This document shows positions 33,928 to 44,568 of a stretch of 64,000 bases of DNA, piece after piece. Below the pieces are notes generated by a model. The model searched no databases. It was not told the DNA's origin and was given only the letters and a program-made list of their open reading frames with translations. Position numbers and translations under genes: made by a program. How positions within the stretch are numbered: the stretch's first letter is position 1; every line of letters begins with the position of its first letter. Source of the DNA: Eutreptiella sp. 'Long Island Sound 2002' (taxonomy: Eukaryota; Euglenozoa; Euglenophyceae; Eutreptiales; Eutreptiaceae); NCBI GenBank assembly GCA_964036045.1, contig OZ038382.1:76607918-76671917 (forward strand), in the 5' to 3' direction.

Positions 33928-34486
33928 GGTAGGTAGGTAGGTATCTTCGGGAGCTCGGGATGCCTCCTTTGACGATGCAGGAAGAAGGTCTTACCAAGGG
34001 GACGTCCTGTCCCTCCCACTGCCCTATGTTAGGTGCCTCTTGAGCCGCTCCCGCATGTGCTTGGGAAGACATTGTCGCGGCCACCCGGTCCATGTGTCCC
34101 AGGTGGGAGGGTGTCCCCACATGTGTCCATGAGTAGGGCCACATGCCCCCTCCTTTGGGCGGCAGCTCTGGGGGCTGCCCAGCCGTGTGGAGTATCTCTC
34201 ACCACCAGGGGTATTGCTCCCGCTTGTCTACGGTACGACCGCCTCACCCTTGTGGCTTGAGTTGCGGGGCCGCTCCGCTTGGCAGGCGACCCCCTCCTGG
34301 ACTGTGTACCGGCTCGCCTGTCACCGGTTGCTTCCATGGCTCCGGGTGACGTTTGCCATGGTCCCCGATGCAGCCTGGCCGGGCTCGGACCAGCAGCCTT
34401 GGAGTACCGCTTCTGCCACTGGCCCGGTGGGTCAGCTGGGTCGCCCCATGGGGTGTTGGTTCTTTCCTGTCCCCCGGCCGCCCTAC
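33928..34486. other. unique GC-rich lead-in to the minisatellite
   Basis: Not homologous to gag and not repetitive. It shifts toward the composition of the 65-bp units at its right end. No supported gene. Confidence 0.5.
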
Positions 34487-37400
34487 GTGTGTGCGGTGTC
34501 CTGGGCCACCTGGCTCCTGTTCACCGGTGTGCCCGCTCGGTGTGTTGTGTTGCGTGTGCGGTGTCCTGGGCCTCCTGGCTCCTGTTCACTGGTGTGCCCG
34601 CTCGGTGTGTTGTGTCGCGTGTGCGGTGTCCTGGGCCCCCTGGCTCCTGTTCACCGGTGTGCCCGCTCGGTGTGTTGTGTTGCATGTGCGGTGTCCTGGG
34701 CCTCGTGGCTCCTGTTCACTGGTGTGCCCGCTCGGTGTGTTGTTCTGCGTGTGCGGTGTCCTGGGCCCCCTGGCTCCAGTTCACCGGTGTGCCCACTCGG
34801 TGTGTTGTTTTGCGTGTGCGGTGTCCTGGGCCTCCTGGCTCCTGTTCACCGGTGTGCCCGCTTGGTGTGTTGTGTTTGGTGTGCGGTATTGTGGGCCTGC
34901 TGGCTCCTGTTCAGCGGTGTGCCCGCTCGGTGTGTTGTTTCGCGTGTGCGGTGTCCTGGGCCTCCTGGCTCCTGTTCACCGGTGCGCCCGCTCAGTGTGT
35001 TGTGTTGCGTGTGCGGTGTCCTGGGCCTCCTGGCTCCTGTTCACCGGTGTGCCCGCTCGGTGTGTTGTTTTGCGTGTGCCGTGTCCTGGGCCTCCTGGCT
35101 CCTGTTCACCGGTGTGCCCGCTCGGTGTGTCGTTTTGCGTGTGCGGTGTCCTGGGCCTCCTGGCTCCTGTTCACCGGAATGCCCACTCGGTGTGTTGTGT
35201 TGCGTGTGCAGTGTCCTGGGCCTCCTGGCTCCTGTTCACCGGTGTGCCCGCTCGGTGTGGTGTGTTGCGTGTGCGGTGTCCTGGGCCTCCTGGCTCCTGT
35301 TCACCGGTGTGCCTGCTCCGTGCGTTGTTTCGCGTGTGCGGCGTCCTGGGCCACCTGGCTCCTGTTCGCTGGTGTGCCCGCTCGGTGTGTTGTTCTGCGT
35401 GTGCGGCGTCCTGGGCCCCCTGGCTCCTGTTCACCGGTGTGCCCGCTCGGTGTGTTGTGTTGGGTGTGCGGTGTCCTGGGCCTCCTGGCTCCTGTTTACT
35501 GGTGTGCCCGCTCGGTGCGTTGTTTCGCGTGTGCCGTGTCCTGGGCCTCCTGGCTCCTGTTCACCAGTGCGCCCGCTCGGTTTGTTGTGTTGCGTGTGCG
35601 GTGTCCTGGGCCTCCTGGCTCCTGTTCAGCGGTGTGCCCGCTCGGTGTGTTGTTTTGCGTGTGCGGTGTCCTGGGCCTTCTGGCTCCTGTTCACCGGTGT
35701 GCCCGCTCGGTGTGTTGTGTTGGGTGTGCGGTGTCTTGGGCCTCCTGGCTCCTGTTTACCGGCGTGCCCGCTCGGTGCGTTGTTTCGCGTTTGCCGTGTC
35801 CTGGGCCTCCTGGCTCTTGTTCACCAGTGCGCCCGCTAGGTGTGTTGTCTTGCGTGTGCGGTGTCCTGGGCCTCCTGGCTCCTGTTCACCGGTGTGCCCG
35901 CTCGGTGTGTTGTTTTGCGTGTGCGGTGTCCTGGGCCTCCTGGCTCCTGTTCACCGGTGTGCCTGCTCGATGTGTTGTTTTGCGTGTGCGGTGTCCTGGG
36001 CCTCCTGGCTCCTGTTCACCGGTGTGCCCGCTCAGTGTGTTGTGTTGGGTGTGCGGTGTCCTGGGCTTCCTGGCTCCTGTTCAACGGTGTGCCCGCTCGG
36101 TGTGTTGTGTTGGGTGTGCGGTGTCCTGGGCCTCTTGGCTCCTGTTCACCGGTGTGCCCGCTCGGTGCATTGTTTCGCGTGTGCGGTGTTGTCCTGGGCC
36201 TCCTGGCTCCTGTCCACCGGTGTGCCCGCTCGGTGTGTTGTGTTGCGTGTGCGGTGTCCTGGGCCTCCTGGCTCCTGTTCACCGGTGAGCCCGCTCGGTG
36301 TGTTGTTGTGCGTGTGCGGTGTCCTGGGCCTCCTGGCTCCTGTTCACCGGTGTGTCCGCTCGGTGTGTTGTTTTGCGTGTGCGGTGTCCTGGGCCTCCTG
36401 GCTCCTGTTCACCGGTGTGCCCGCTCGGTGTGTTGTGTTGGCTGTGCGGTGTCCTGGGCCACCTGGCTCCTGTTCACCGGTGTGCCGCTCGGTGTGTTGT
36501 TCTGCGTGTGCGGTGTCCTGGGCCCCCTGGCTCCTGTTCACCGGTGTGCCCGCTCGGTGTGTTGTTTTGCGTGTGCGGTGTCCTGGGCCTCCTGGCTCCT
36601 GTTCGGCGGTGTGCCCGCTCGGTGTGTTGTGTTGGGTGTGCGGTGTCCTGGGCCTCCTGGCTCCTGTTCACCGGTGTGCCCGCTCGGTGCTTTGTTTCGC
36701 GTGTGCGGCGCCCTGGGCCACCTGGCTCCTGTTCACCGGTGCGCCCGCTCGGTGTGTTGTGTTGCGTGTGCGGTGTCCTGGGCCTCCTGGCTCCTGTTCA
36801 CCGGTGTGCCCGCTTGGTGTGTTGTGTTGCGTGTGCGGTGTCCTGGGCCTCCTGGCTCCTGTTCACCGGTGTGCCTGCTCGGTGTGTTGTGTTGCGTGTG
36901 CGGTGTCCTGGGCCTCCTGGCTCCTGTTCACCGGTGTGCCTGCTCGGTGTGTTGTTTTGTGTGTGCGGTGTCCTGGGCCTCCTGGCTCCTGTTCACCGGT
37001 GTGCGCACCCTGTGTGTTGCTTTGCGTGCTCGGTGTCCTGGGCCTCCTGGCTCCTGTTCACCCATGTGCCCGCTTGGTGTGTTGTGTTGCGTGTGCGTTG
37101 TCCTGGGCCTCCTGGCTCCTGTTCAGCGGTGTGCCCGCTCGGTGTGTTGTTTTGCGTTTGCGGTGTCCTGGGCCTCCTGGCTCCTGTTCACCGGTGTGCC
37201 CGCTCGGTGTGTTGTTTTGCGTGTGCGGTGTCCTGGGCCTCCTGGCTCCTGTTCACTGGTGTGCCCGCCCGGTGTGTTGTGTTGCGTGTGCAGTGTCCTG
37301 GGCCTCCTGGCTCCTGTTCACCGGTGTGCCGGCTCGGTGTGTTGTGTTGCGTGTGCGGTGTCCTGGGCCACTTGGCTCCCGTTCACCGGTGTGCCCGCTC

Positions 37401-37945
37401 TGTGCGTTGTTTCGCGTTTGCGGCGTCCTGGGCCACCTGGCTCCCGTTCACTGGTGTCCCCGCTCGGTATGTTGTTTTGCGTGTGCGGCGTCCTGGGCCC
37501 CCTGGCTCCTCTTCACCAGTGTGCCGCTCCGTGTGTTGTTCTGCGTGTGCGGTGTCCTGGGCCCCCTGGCTCCTGTTCACCGGTGTGCACGCTCGGTGTG
37601 TTCCGTTGCGTGTGCGGTGTCCTGGGCCTCCTGGCTCTCGTTCACCGGTGTGCCCGCTCGGTGTGTTGTGTTGCGTGTGCGGTGTCCTGGGCCTCCTGGC
37701 TCCTGTTCACCGGTGTGCCCGCTCGGTGTGTTGTTTTGCTTGTGCGGTGTCCTGGGCCTCCTGCCTCCTGTTCACTGGTGTGCGCACCCTGTGTGTTGTT
37801 TTGCGTGTGCGGTGTCCTGGGCCTCCTGGCTCCTGTTCACCGGTGTGCCCGCTCGGTGTGTTGTTTTGCGTGTGCGGTGTCCTGGGCCTCCTGGCTCCTG
37901 TTCACCGGTGCGCCCGCTCGGTGTGTTGTGTTGCTGTGCGGTGCG
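34487..37945. repeat. 65-bp minisatellite, about 53 units
   Basis: The unit CTGTTCACCGGTGTGCCCGC... recurs every 65 bp with mostly single-base differences. Rare units have a one-base deletion (36,484; 37,523) or a three-base gain (36,188). 65 bp contains no stop in any + frame and 65 = 2 mod 3, so all three + frames stay open for kilobases and each cycles through the same 65-residue period. The variants appear shuffled along the array, as in unequal exchange. Confidence 0.95.
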
Positions 37946-37959
37946 TCGCTGCGGGGCGC

Positions 37960-38172
37960 TCACTCGTCCATCCAGACCGCGGCTATCGTAGCCGGCAGGG
38001 GCTGGGTACCCTCCGGGCGCACACACTTCCATCCGGACGGCGGCTGTTCATAGCCAGCAGGGGCTGGGTACCCTCCGGACGCGCACTCGTCCATCCGGAC
38101 GGCGGCTGTTCGTAGCGGGCAGGGGCTGGGTACCCTCCGGGCGCGCACTCGTCCATCCGGACGGCGGCTGGC
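37960..38172. repeat. 62-bp tandem repeat, about 3.4 units
   Basis: CACTCGTCCATCCGGACGGC and AGGGGCTGGGTACCCTCCGG recur at about 62-bp spacing directly after the minisatellite. Different sequence from the 65-bp unit. Confidence 0.85.
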
Positions 38173-38626
38173 GTGCGTGTGCTTGCTCTTCTTGGCCGGG
38201 GGGGCGGGCCGGCTTCCCGGGCGCGTTCCGGTGCGCCTCACCTTTTCCTTTGGCCGCTGTGTCTTTCTGCTTTGCTTGGCCCCCTCCGGGCTGGGGTTGC
38301 CCCCCTCTTTCTCGCTGCCCTTGCCGTTCCTCGTTGCCTTGGCGCTGTGCTTTGGTTGTTTTTCTCGGCCTCCCGCTGCCTGGCTCTTCGTCCGCTCGCG
38401 CCTCGTTTGTGTCTCCCGCTTGGCCGGTGGCTGCTCTTTGGTGGTTTCTCCCCCCCCCCCTCCCCTTTTGTGTCTCGCGGTTTTCGTCGCTCCTGCTTGG
38501 TGCCTTGGTGGTTTTTTTTTTCTTTTTAAATCAAATGGGGAGAAACAGGCTTAGATGTTGGAGATGGGAGAACCTACAACCCGTGAGCACCCGTAGGCCC
38601 TCACATGGCTATGACTCTCGTGGAAT
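38173..38626. other. GC-rich pyrimidine-biased filler
   Basis: Contains C and T runs, for example 38,449-38,463. No supported gene or repeat family. Confidence 0.5.
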
Positions 38627-39024
38627 CTCTTGAGTGAGGTCGCCAACAATTTTAGAGGTGGCTCCTCGGAGCACCTCGTTGATCTCCGACCCCGTCAGGG
38701 ACCTGTTGGAGGATCTCTGCGATCCTCAACCCCTGCCCCCGCATGACTCAGATCCTCTCCTCAACCCACTCAGGGTTGCATACCCGGGAACATCCACATA
38801 GGCTCCCGTAGTGGGTAGAGGATGATGATAGTCAGCCGCATACCATCGCGGCGCATAACTGGAGGTCACCGGCTCACTGGTAGTAGTTGCCTCTGGAAAC
38901 GCAGTGGTAGGTGGGTTCACACCATAGGCAGGGTAGGTAGGCATACCAGTAAGGCCTATGCCCTCAGCCATAGGCGGGTTGGTTATGGATGTGGATGTTG
39001 CAGCGGATGGGTCTGGAGTTGGGA
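38627..39024 (-). repeat. gag: direct repeat, outer copy (gag duplication)
   Basis: Nearly identical to 33,529-33,927. The gag frame enters this copy from the 5' side without a break, so this is the copy in its original context on the N-terminal side, while the inner copy continues into the rest of gag. Confidence 0.9.
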
Positions 39025-39379
39025 GTGTGGTGGTTATAGAAGAGGGTGATGCGTGGAGGCCAGAAGCGCTTGGTGCGCCTTTGAAGGTAGGATCATTTGT
39101 CGGGTCGTGCCCTCGGTCTGCTCCTTCGTCTGCTATGCTTTCTCCAGCATCCTTCTTACTCTCTCTCTTTCTCTTCACAGGATGGGTGTCCACCTCCTCG
39201 ACCGAGAGGGCCCGGAAGGCCGACTGAAGTGCTTCCATCGAATCCTCCCCCACGTCCACTGGCCCATCTAAGGGCTCCGAAGGTACAGCGCTACGTCCAG
39301 GTCCAGGATAACCAGGTGCTGGCATTGCTGGTGCCTCAGCCGCCGTCTTCACGTCGGTGTCCTCTTTCTTGGTGTCCAT
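38726..39379 (-). pseudogene. gag: element 2 gag N-terminal segment
   Basis: The ATG at 39,379 is about 87 bp downstream of the primer site, the first ATG in the leader and a likely start. The protein is acidic and Pro/Ser/Thr-rich with a basic patch (HPVKRKRESKK) and then the duplicated segment. Frame ends at 38,726 within the direct repeat. Disordered Gag N-termini are common; no fold recognised. Confidence 0.65.
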
Positions 39380-39465
39380 ATTCGTTCGCCCTTCTTGCTT
39401 ATATATGACTGATCTCGGCGCACTGGATGTACGGCACGGGGTTGCTGCCGGTATGCAAAGACAGT

Positions 39466-39481
39466 CTGCCTCGTGCTACCA
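39466..39481 (-). promoter_or_regulatory. primer binding site, initiator tRNA-Met-like
   Basis: On the minus strand TGGTAGCACGAGGCAG begins about five bases after the end of the 5' LTR, where reverse transcription is primed. TGGTAGCA complements the TGCTACCA end typical of eukaryotic initiator tRNA-Met; the following CGAGG differs from GAGG by one inserted base. The position alone makes this the primer site; the tRNA identity is likely. Confidence 0.65.
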
Positions 39482-39485
39482 GAAG

Positions 39486-40273
39486 GTTTTATAGTGATTT
39501 CAACACTGTGTTTTTGTTGTGCCTCTCCTGCTGCTTGCTGCTGGTGTAGGGTTTCCTGCTGCTTGTTTTTGATGAGGAAAATAATTTATTTGCTGAAATA
39601 CAACCAATTCAGGATAACCCAAGCCAGAGATAAGCAAGTAGAAGAGAATCGGGATCAAAGCATGAAGGGCTGCAGTGTAAACAGTGAAAGATGTAAGAAT
39701 ATTCACAGAAACTGCAACTCAAGGCAAATCGGATCGCATATTCACAAAGATAGTTGAAGTGTTTTGGGAAAAGAGTTGGAAAACTGCCCCATAGTCACTC
39801 AATCTCCATAGTGCCATCTCAGGAGATGCGCACTCCTTGTTTTGGGTCCCATATATGCTGAGGTGGCATGGTATGTGGCGATGAGATCACTGCCATGTCA
39901 CATGGGATCTTCCTACTTAGCTAGGCTGACCGGGAATTGAACCCTGGACCTCTCAAAAAGAGGTGCCCCAGCCTCCTAGGGTGCATACCACTGGGATAGC
40001 TAAGAATTCATGAGAAAACATAGATAAATTCATAGGCTCTGCCCTGGATATGTCAGTTCTCAGTTACCTCAGGAAAAGATGAATAGCCTCACATTGATAG
40101 GGGATTAAGGGGTCCACTCCAAATCCTGATTTAGTGTTTGTTTCCATAAGTCAAAATGTGTTTTCACCCATTTTGGTTAGACTAATACTAAGATAAAATG
40201 CTAGAGTGCTCAATGCATCTCTAATACAACTAGAGTATGCCTCAAGGCATTGAAAAAGCACTTTTTCTTACTC
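39486..40273 (-). repeat. 5' LTR of element 2
   Basis: Partner of 21,587-22,375. On the minus strand it starts TGAGTAAGAAAAAG and ends CTATAAAACC. Right of 40,273 the C-rich frame of non-LTR element A resumes at once. Confidence 0.85.
39916..40004 (-). repeat. tRNA-like segment in LTR, copy 2
   Basis: Same closing stem CTTAGCTA / TAGCTAAG and ACCTC / GAGGT arm as copy 1. T-arm CAGGG / CCCGG has one mismatch. Confidence 0.6.
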
Positions 40274-41090
40274 ACAACGCACCTGCCAACTCTCCAGATC
40301 CCCGACCTCGGCCGAAGCCACACACACCTCCAACACATACCGCCCGAACTGGAGCCCCATCAGACCCCGGACCGGGTACCAGAGGACGCCCCCTATTCCT
40401 TCCATGTCGGGGCATACCACTACCCCAACCCCATCCAACATCTCGCCCGCTTGCTCGGCGACACGGACAGCCGAGCACACATCCAGGAGCTCGAAGAGAA
40501 ACTTCAAATTCCCCTCTACCACTCGGCACTGCGACCAGCAAACGTCCCAGCCCACCTCGAAAAACGACGCATCCCGCTCCTCAGGGAGCAACTACCATTC
40601 CTCACCAGGGTCGCCAGATGGCTCGCCTGCAAGCACATCCACGTCCCGGAGGAACACACTCATTGCCCGTGCGACCACACCACCCCGGAGGACTGTGAAC
40701 ACTTCAAGAAATGCCCCCTCCATACAGGCAGGGACACGCTAGTGGGCTGGTCCCCGGCGGAAACCCTACGACAACACGAAGGCTGGCGAACCCAGAGCCA
40801 CGGACACCAGGCTACGGAACACCTCTTCAGGGATCCCCTGGTCAAGGAGACCACCATGAGGGGGGCGGTGACACAGGCCCTACACTGACACCTCGCCAAA
40901 CACACAGAAAGCCCCATGGAGGCAGCAGCGCACCTCCAGCTAGAAGCAGTCCGCAGAGCAGCGGCCCAAATGGTACACCGCAAACACCTCCTGTTAACAC
41001 ACGCGGAACAACTCACTGACCCCACCACCAGGGAACACATGCGGCGTCTCATCCACTACCATGCCGTGCATGACCCAGATGTCGAGTAAC
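40274..41090 (+). pseudogene. non-LTR element A, C-terminal tail of pol
   Basis: The frame from 40,274 to 40,888, and after a stop on to 41,087, continues the RNase H part that ended at 21,580. It contains PCDHTTPEDCEHFKKCPL, a Cys/His cluster (C-x-C-x8-C-x2-H-x4-C) typical of the tail after RNase H in I-group elements. Then come helices (MEAAAHLQLEAVRRAAAQMVHRK) and a final stop at 41,087. C-rich composition equals that of 12-21 kb. Confidence 0.75.
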
Positions 41091-42880
41091 CCACTCCGCG
41101 CCCCGCACACGCCCCCCATCTCCATCCGCAGTCCTCCAAGACACCACCAAAGCACCCCAAAACCCGCCTCCCACCCAAGCAGCCACCCGTCACCGCCCAG
41201 CCCGGCCGAGCTGAACCAGAGCCAACCATACGTCGATGTGGATGCACAGGACCCCGGCAACTCACCCAGCCCGCCCCCCCCGGACCCAAGGCACCCCCCC
41301 CCTCACACCGACCACCATCCGCGACCCCGACCTCCTCCCAGCAACCCTCCAAGGCAGGGCCCTGAGCACTCCCCTGGGCTGGTACCGCCTACAAGAGAAC
41401 TGGACCAAGCTCACCGTCAAAGCCCTCCGGGAACTGACCACCCCAGGCAACGGCCTCCACGAGACCATCGTAGACCTCGTACTCTGGCGGGCCCGCCAAC
41501 ACACTCAGGGCCAGCACGTCTGGATCCCCCCCATCGAGTGGGGCGAGGCCCTGACACACGACACCGACACCAATGTCACACGTCGAGGGATCACACGCCT
41601 ACGACGAGCCCCAGCAGAGAAGGACCACCCAGCAGACCCGAACCACCCAGAATAATGGAAACAGGCCACCGCACTAAACCACGACACCGCCCTCAGCGCC
41701 GCCGGCCTCCGCACCCAAGACGACGACCTCGCTCCCCCACATACAGACACCGACCACCCCCCGCCGGAGGTCTGGTGTACAGTCCTCGAGCGCGGGCACT
41801 ACTACGTGGTGGCCGCTACAGCTACGTCCCCCGCCCCGCAATGGCTCGTCAAAGCGACAGACACCCCGCTCACCCCAGGGACCATCCCACCAGGGGCAGT
41901 AGGGGACCCCACCACCCCGTACAGGGTCCTTAGGGGGGTCCTCCAGCCGGGAGACAAGCCCCCAGCCTGCGCCCTGGCCCAAATCACCTCAGGAAAAGCG
42001 GGCTACCAACTGGGACTGGCCATGCTCTGCCTGACGCAATGGATCCAGCGCCGCTGGCCATCCACGGGGACCGTGCCCTGGATTTGGGCGATCCCCATTG
42101 CCCACACACAAATCGAGGCAGGCCCGGACATGCGGCAAAACCCCGCCCCCCAGACCACAGCACTCCCTGACCTGCAGGTACCACGCCATCCACAGGGTCC
42201 TCAGCCGCTTGGGTCCTAGCCGAGAGCTAGCATACCCCCTTCCCACCACTGACCAAGAGGTCCACCAAATACGCAAGCTTGTCTGCGAATTCCTTGCCGC
42301 GGCAACAGAAGACGGCAAGCTTCTCCTCCAAACCGCCCGGCCTACAAGTGACCACGCAAGCGCGCCGCTGCCAGCGGACACATACACCGACACAACACAC
42401 CCCACCCCGCAATCCCCGCCCATGCCCCTCCCCTCTCGCTGCCCACCCGGGGACCCACACACGCCAACCATCGCGCGCACCCCCGGGCCCCGCGACACGG
42501 GCCTCCCCCAACCGCCCAAACAACAGCACACGCCCGCCACAGACCCACCCGCCGGACACCCCTCACAAACCCCAACACTAGACAACCCGCACACACCCAC
42601 CGAGGGGAGCCCCACGCCCCACGGCACGCCCACCCCGCCCAGTGGCCCGCACACGTCCCCCGCGCACACCCCAGAAAACCCACACCCAGCCCCCCCAGCC
42701 CCCAAATGCAGCTCGCGCGAACTGTTCTCCCCCGCGGACGCCAACCCACACAGCCTCACACATTGCAGGACCCAGGCCCAGCCAAGCCCAGAAGGAGAAG
42801 GCCACAGCCCCATGCCTCCCTCCCCCACCGCTACCGACCAGATCGTCCCGCCAGGCCGCCAGGTCACGGCCGGGCCCCCC
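41091..42880 (+). pseudogene. second C-rich ORF1-like fragment with Ulp1-like segment
   Basis: A frame from 41,236 runs through stops (41,653) and a shift at about 42,180. It encodes TPLGWYRLQENWTKLTVKAL, HETIVDLVLWRARQ, then RGHYYVVAATA, QWLVKATDT and KAGYQLGLAMLCLTQWI, in the order of Ulp1-type cysteine peptidase motifs (His, Asp, then Gln-containing and Cys segments). The Cys position reads GYQLG, so it would be inactive. The tail YHAIHRVLSRLG, EVHQIRKLVCEFLAAATE resembles 15,690-15,830 of element A. Pro/Thr-rich sequence follows. It is probably the 5' part of a related element truncated by element 3. The opening 150 bp are low complexity. Confidence 0.45.
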
Positions 42881-42884
42881 CAGA

Positions 42885-44568
42885 GGCGCTGGCCCAAGAG
42901 AGGGCAGAGAAGGAGGCGGAGGAAAGGGCCCACGCCGAAGCGACGGCTAAGGCCCAGGCGGACGCCGCCAAGAAGGACGCCGTCGAGGCCGCACGACGGA
43001 AGGTCGCTGAGGAGAGGGCCAAGATGGAGGCGGAGCCGGCGGCGTTGGAAGCGCAGAAGGCGCGGCTGCAGCAAGCCCGGGAAGCCGAAGCGGCTCGTGC
43101 TGGGGAGGAAGCCGAAGTGCGGGCTGCCGCAGCCACCGCCGCCGCAATGGAGGAGGCAGAGGCCAAGCTCCGCCGCGAGACTCCCCCGGGAGGATCACGA
43201 GTGGAGACCCTTCGAAAACTTTTCGAAGGGGACGCCTCCTCCAAGATGACGCTGGATGAGGCGGACACGGGCAGCAGTGAAAGCAGTGGCCCCACTGCCC
43301 ATCGACGGAGGAAGGGCAAGGGGAAGACCCCCGAGAGGCCGCGGAGGCCAGCGGGTGGACACCCCCACGACAGTGACCCCTTCCTCACCGCCAGCGACGG
43401 GGATGAACGAGGCCGCCGACATTGCCAAGTGGTGACTTGGACGGGCGGAGGAGGCGGAGACGTCCCCATGGAGCCGGAAGGTGAGGATGAGGATCTCCCT
43501 CCTCCCTACCGGAGCTCGGATTCTTCCGAGACGGTGACGCCCAGGTGGGGCGACATGGAAGAGGATGACGACATGGACTTCGACATCACGAAGAAGCGCC
43601 CATCCTCGGACCCACCGAGGCGACCCGGCGGAGACCCACCGGGACCCCCTGGCGGAGGACCATCAGGACCCCCTGGAGGACGCCCACCAAGTGGACCCCC
43701 TGGAGGCGGACCACCGGGCGGGGGAGGACCCCCTGGACCGGGCGGACCCGGCGGAGGCCCTCCTGGAGGACCCCCTGGGGACCCTGACGACCCACCAGGG
43801 AACAGCGACCCGGATACCACCTGGCGGTGGATGGTCTACCTCCGCAGGAGGGTCCAGTTCCTCGAGCGCGAGGTAGACACGGGCAAGGGCGAGATGACTC
43901 GCATCGCCAGGGTCGCCGCGCGCGCGCAGAGAGAGCTGGACATCGCCAGGGGCGAGACCAGGTCGCTGAACAAGGTCATCAGCGGCCTGCAGCAGAGGCT
44001 GGACGCGCTTGAAGCCCGTGAGAGTGTCGGCAGCGACCACCCACCCCTGGAGTCTGGCTCGTCGGACGACGGCTGGGGACCCGGACCAGGTCCAGGCAGA
44101 CCCCACGCCCCCGGCGGAGCCCCCAGGAGTCGCCCCAGCGCCAGTGTCCCCTCTCTCACCGCCCCCTCTCACCACAGCGCGGGCCGCCGCAACGAGCGCG
44201 TGCCGCCCGGCAGTGGCAGTGAGGATTGGCGTGATGAGTGGCTCAGCGCGGAGTACTGCAACCGCCGTGCTCCACCGCGGACACCGGTACGCCCCCGGCG
44301 CCCCGCACCAGCCCCGGAGCCAATCCCAATGGCTGGTGGACGTTATGGTGGACTCAGGGATGAGGTCCCCAGAGGAGACGTGGAGTCGGATGTCGGCGAA
44401 GGTGAGGACCTGGACCTGGACCTGGAGGAGTTCGACATCAGCCCGCCGCGTGGTGTACGACGGGAGGCCGCTGAACGCAGCCGCCGGCGCCGAGATGAGG
44501 AGGCGTACATGGAAGGAGTACGGCGTGAACATCTAGGTTCCAGCGTACATGGAGGAACTGCGGCATAG
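42885..44568 (+). pseudogene. gag: element 3 gag, N-terminal part
   Basis: About 560 codons in order: an Ala/Glu/Lys-rich coiled coil (42,890-43,180), an acidic Ser-rich stretch, a Gly/Pro block of GGPPGG-type repeats (43,610-43,800), a second coiled coil (LRRRVQFLEREVDTGKGEM, LNKVISGLQQRLDALEARE), then a disordered Arg/Pro-rich part. True start not visible because the left end joins the C-rich fragment. A frameshift at about 44,540 separates it from the capsid part. Confidence 0.65.

Larger units (their letters stand above)
21587..40273 (-). mobile_element. Ty3-type LTR retrotransposon, element 2, with nested insertions
   Basis: Two 788-bp direct repeats (21,587-22,375 and 39,486-40,273) bound an element read on the minus strand: 5' LTR, primer site, gag, protease, methyltransferase-like domain, RT, RNase H, integrase, chromodomain, 3' region, purine tract, 3' LTR. 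The reading frame of non-LTR element A stops at one outer edge and resumes at the other, which independently fixes the boundaries. I could not see a clear short target duplication. The LTRs differ at a few percent of positions by eye, so insertion is not recent. Gag and pol carry several stops and frameshifts, and gag holds two large insertions. Confidence 0.85.

Noticed and set aside
34187-38115. Several overlapping long forward ORFs of up to 1,212 codons rich in Cys, Val and Pro
   Set aside because: They all run through the 65-bp minisatellite, which lacks stops in every forward frame. The same peptide appears in three frames, so these are not separate genes.
34487-38172. Possible CRISPR array
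   Set aside because: Units are contiguous with no unique spacers, and the setting is eukaryotic.
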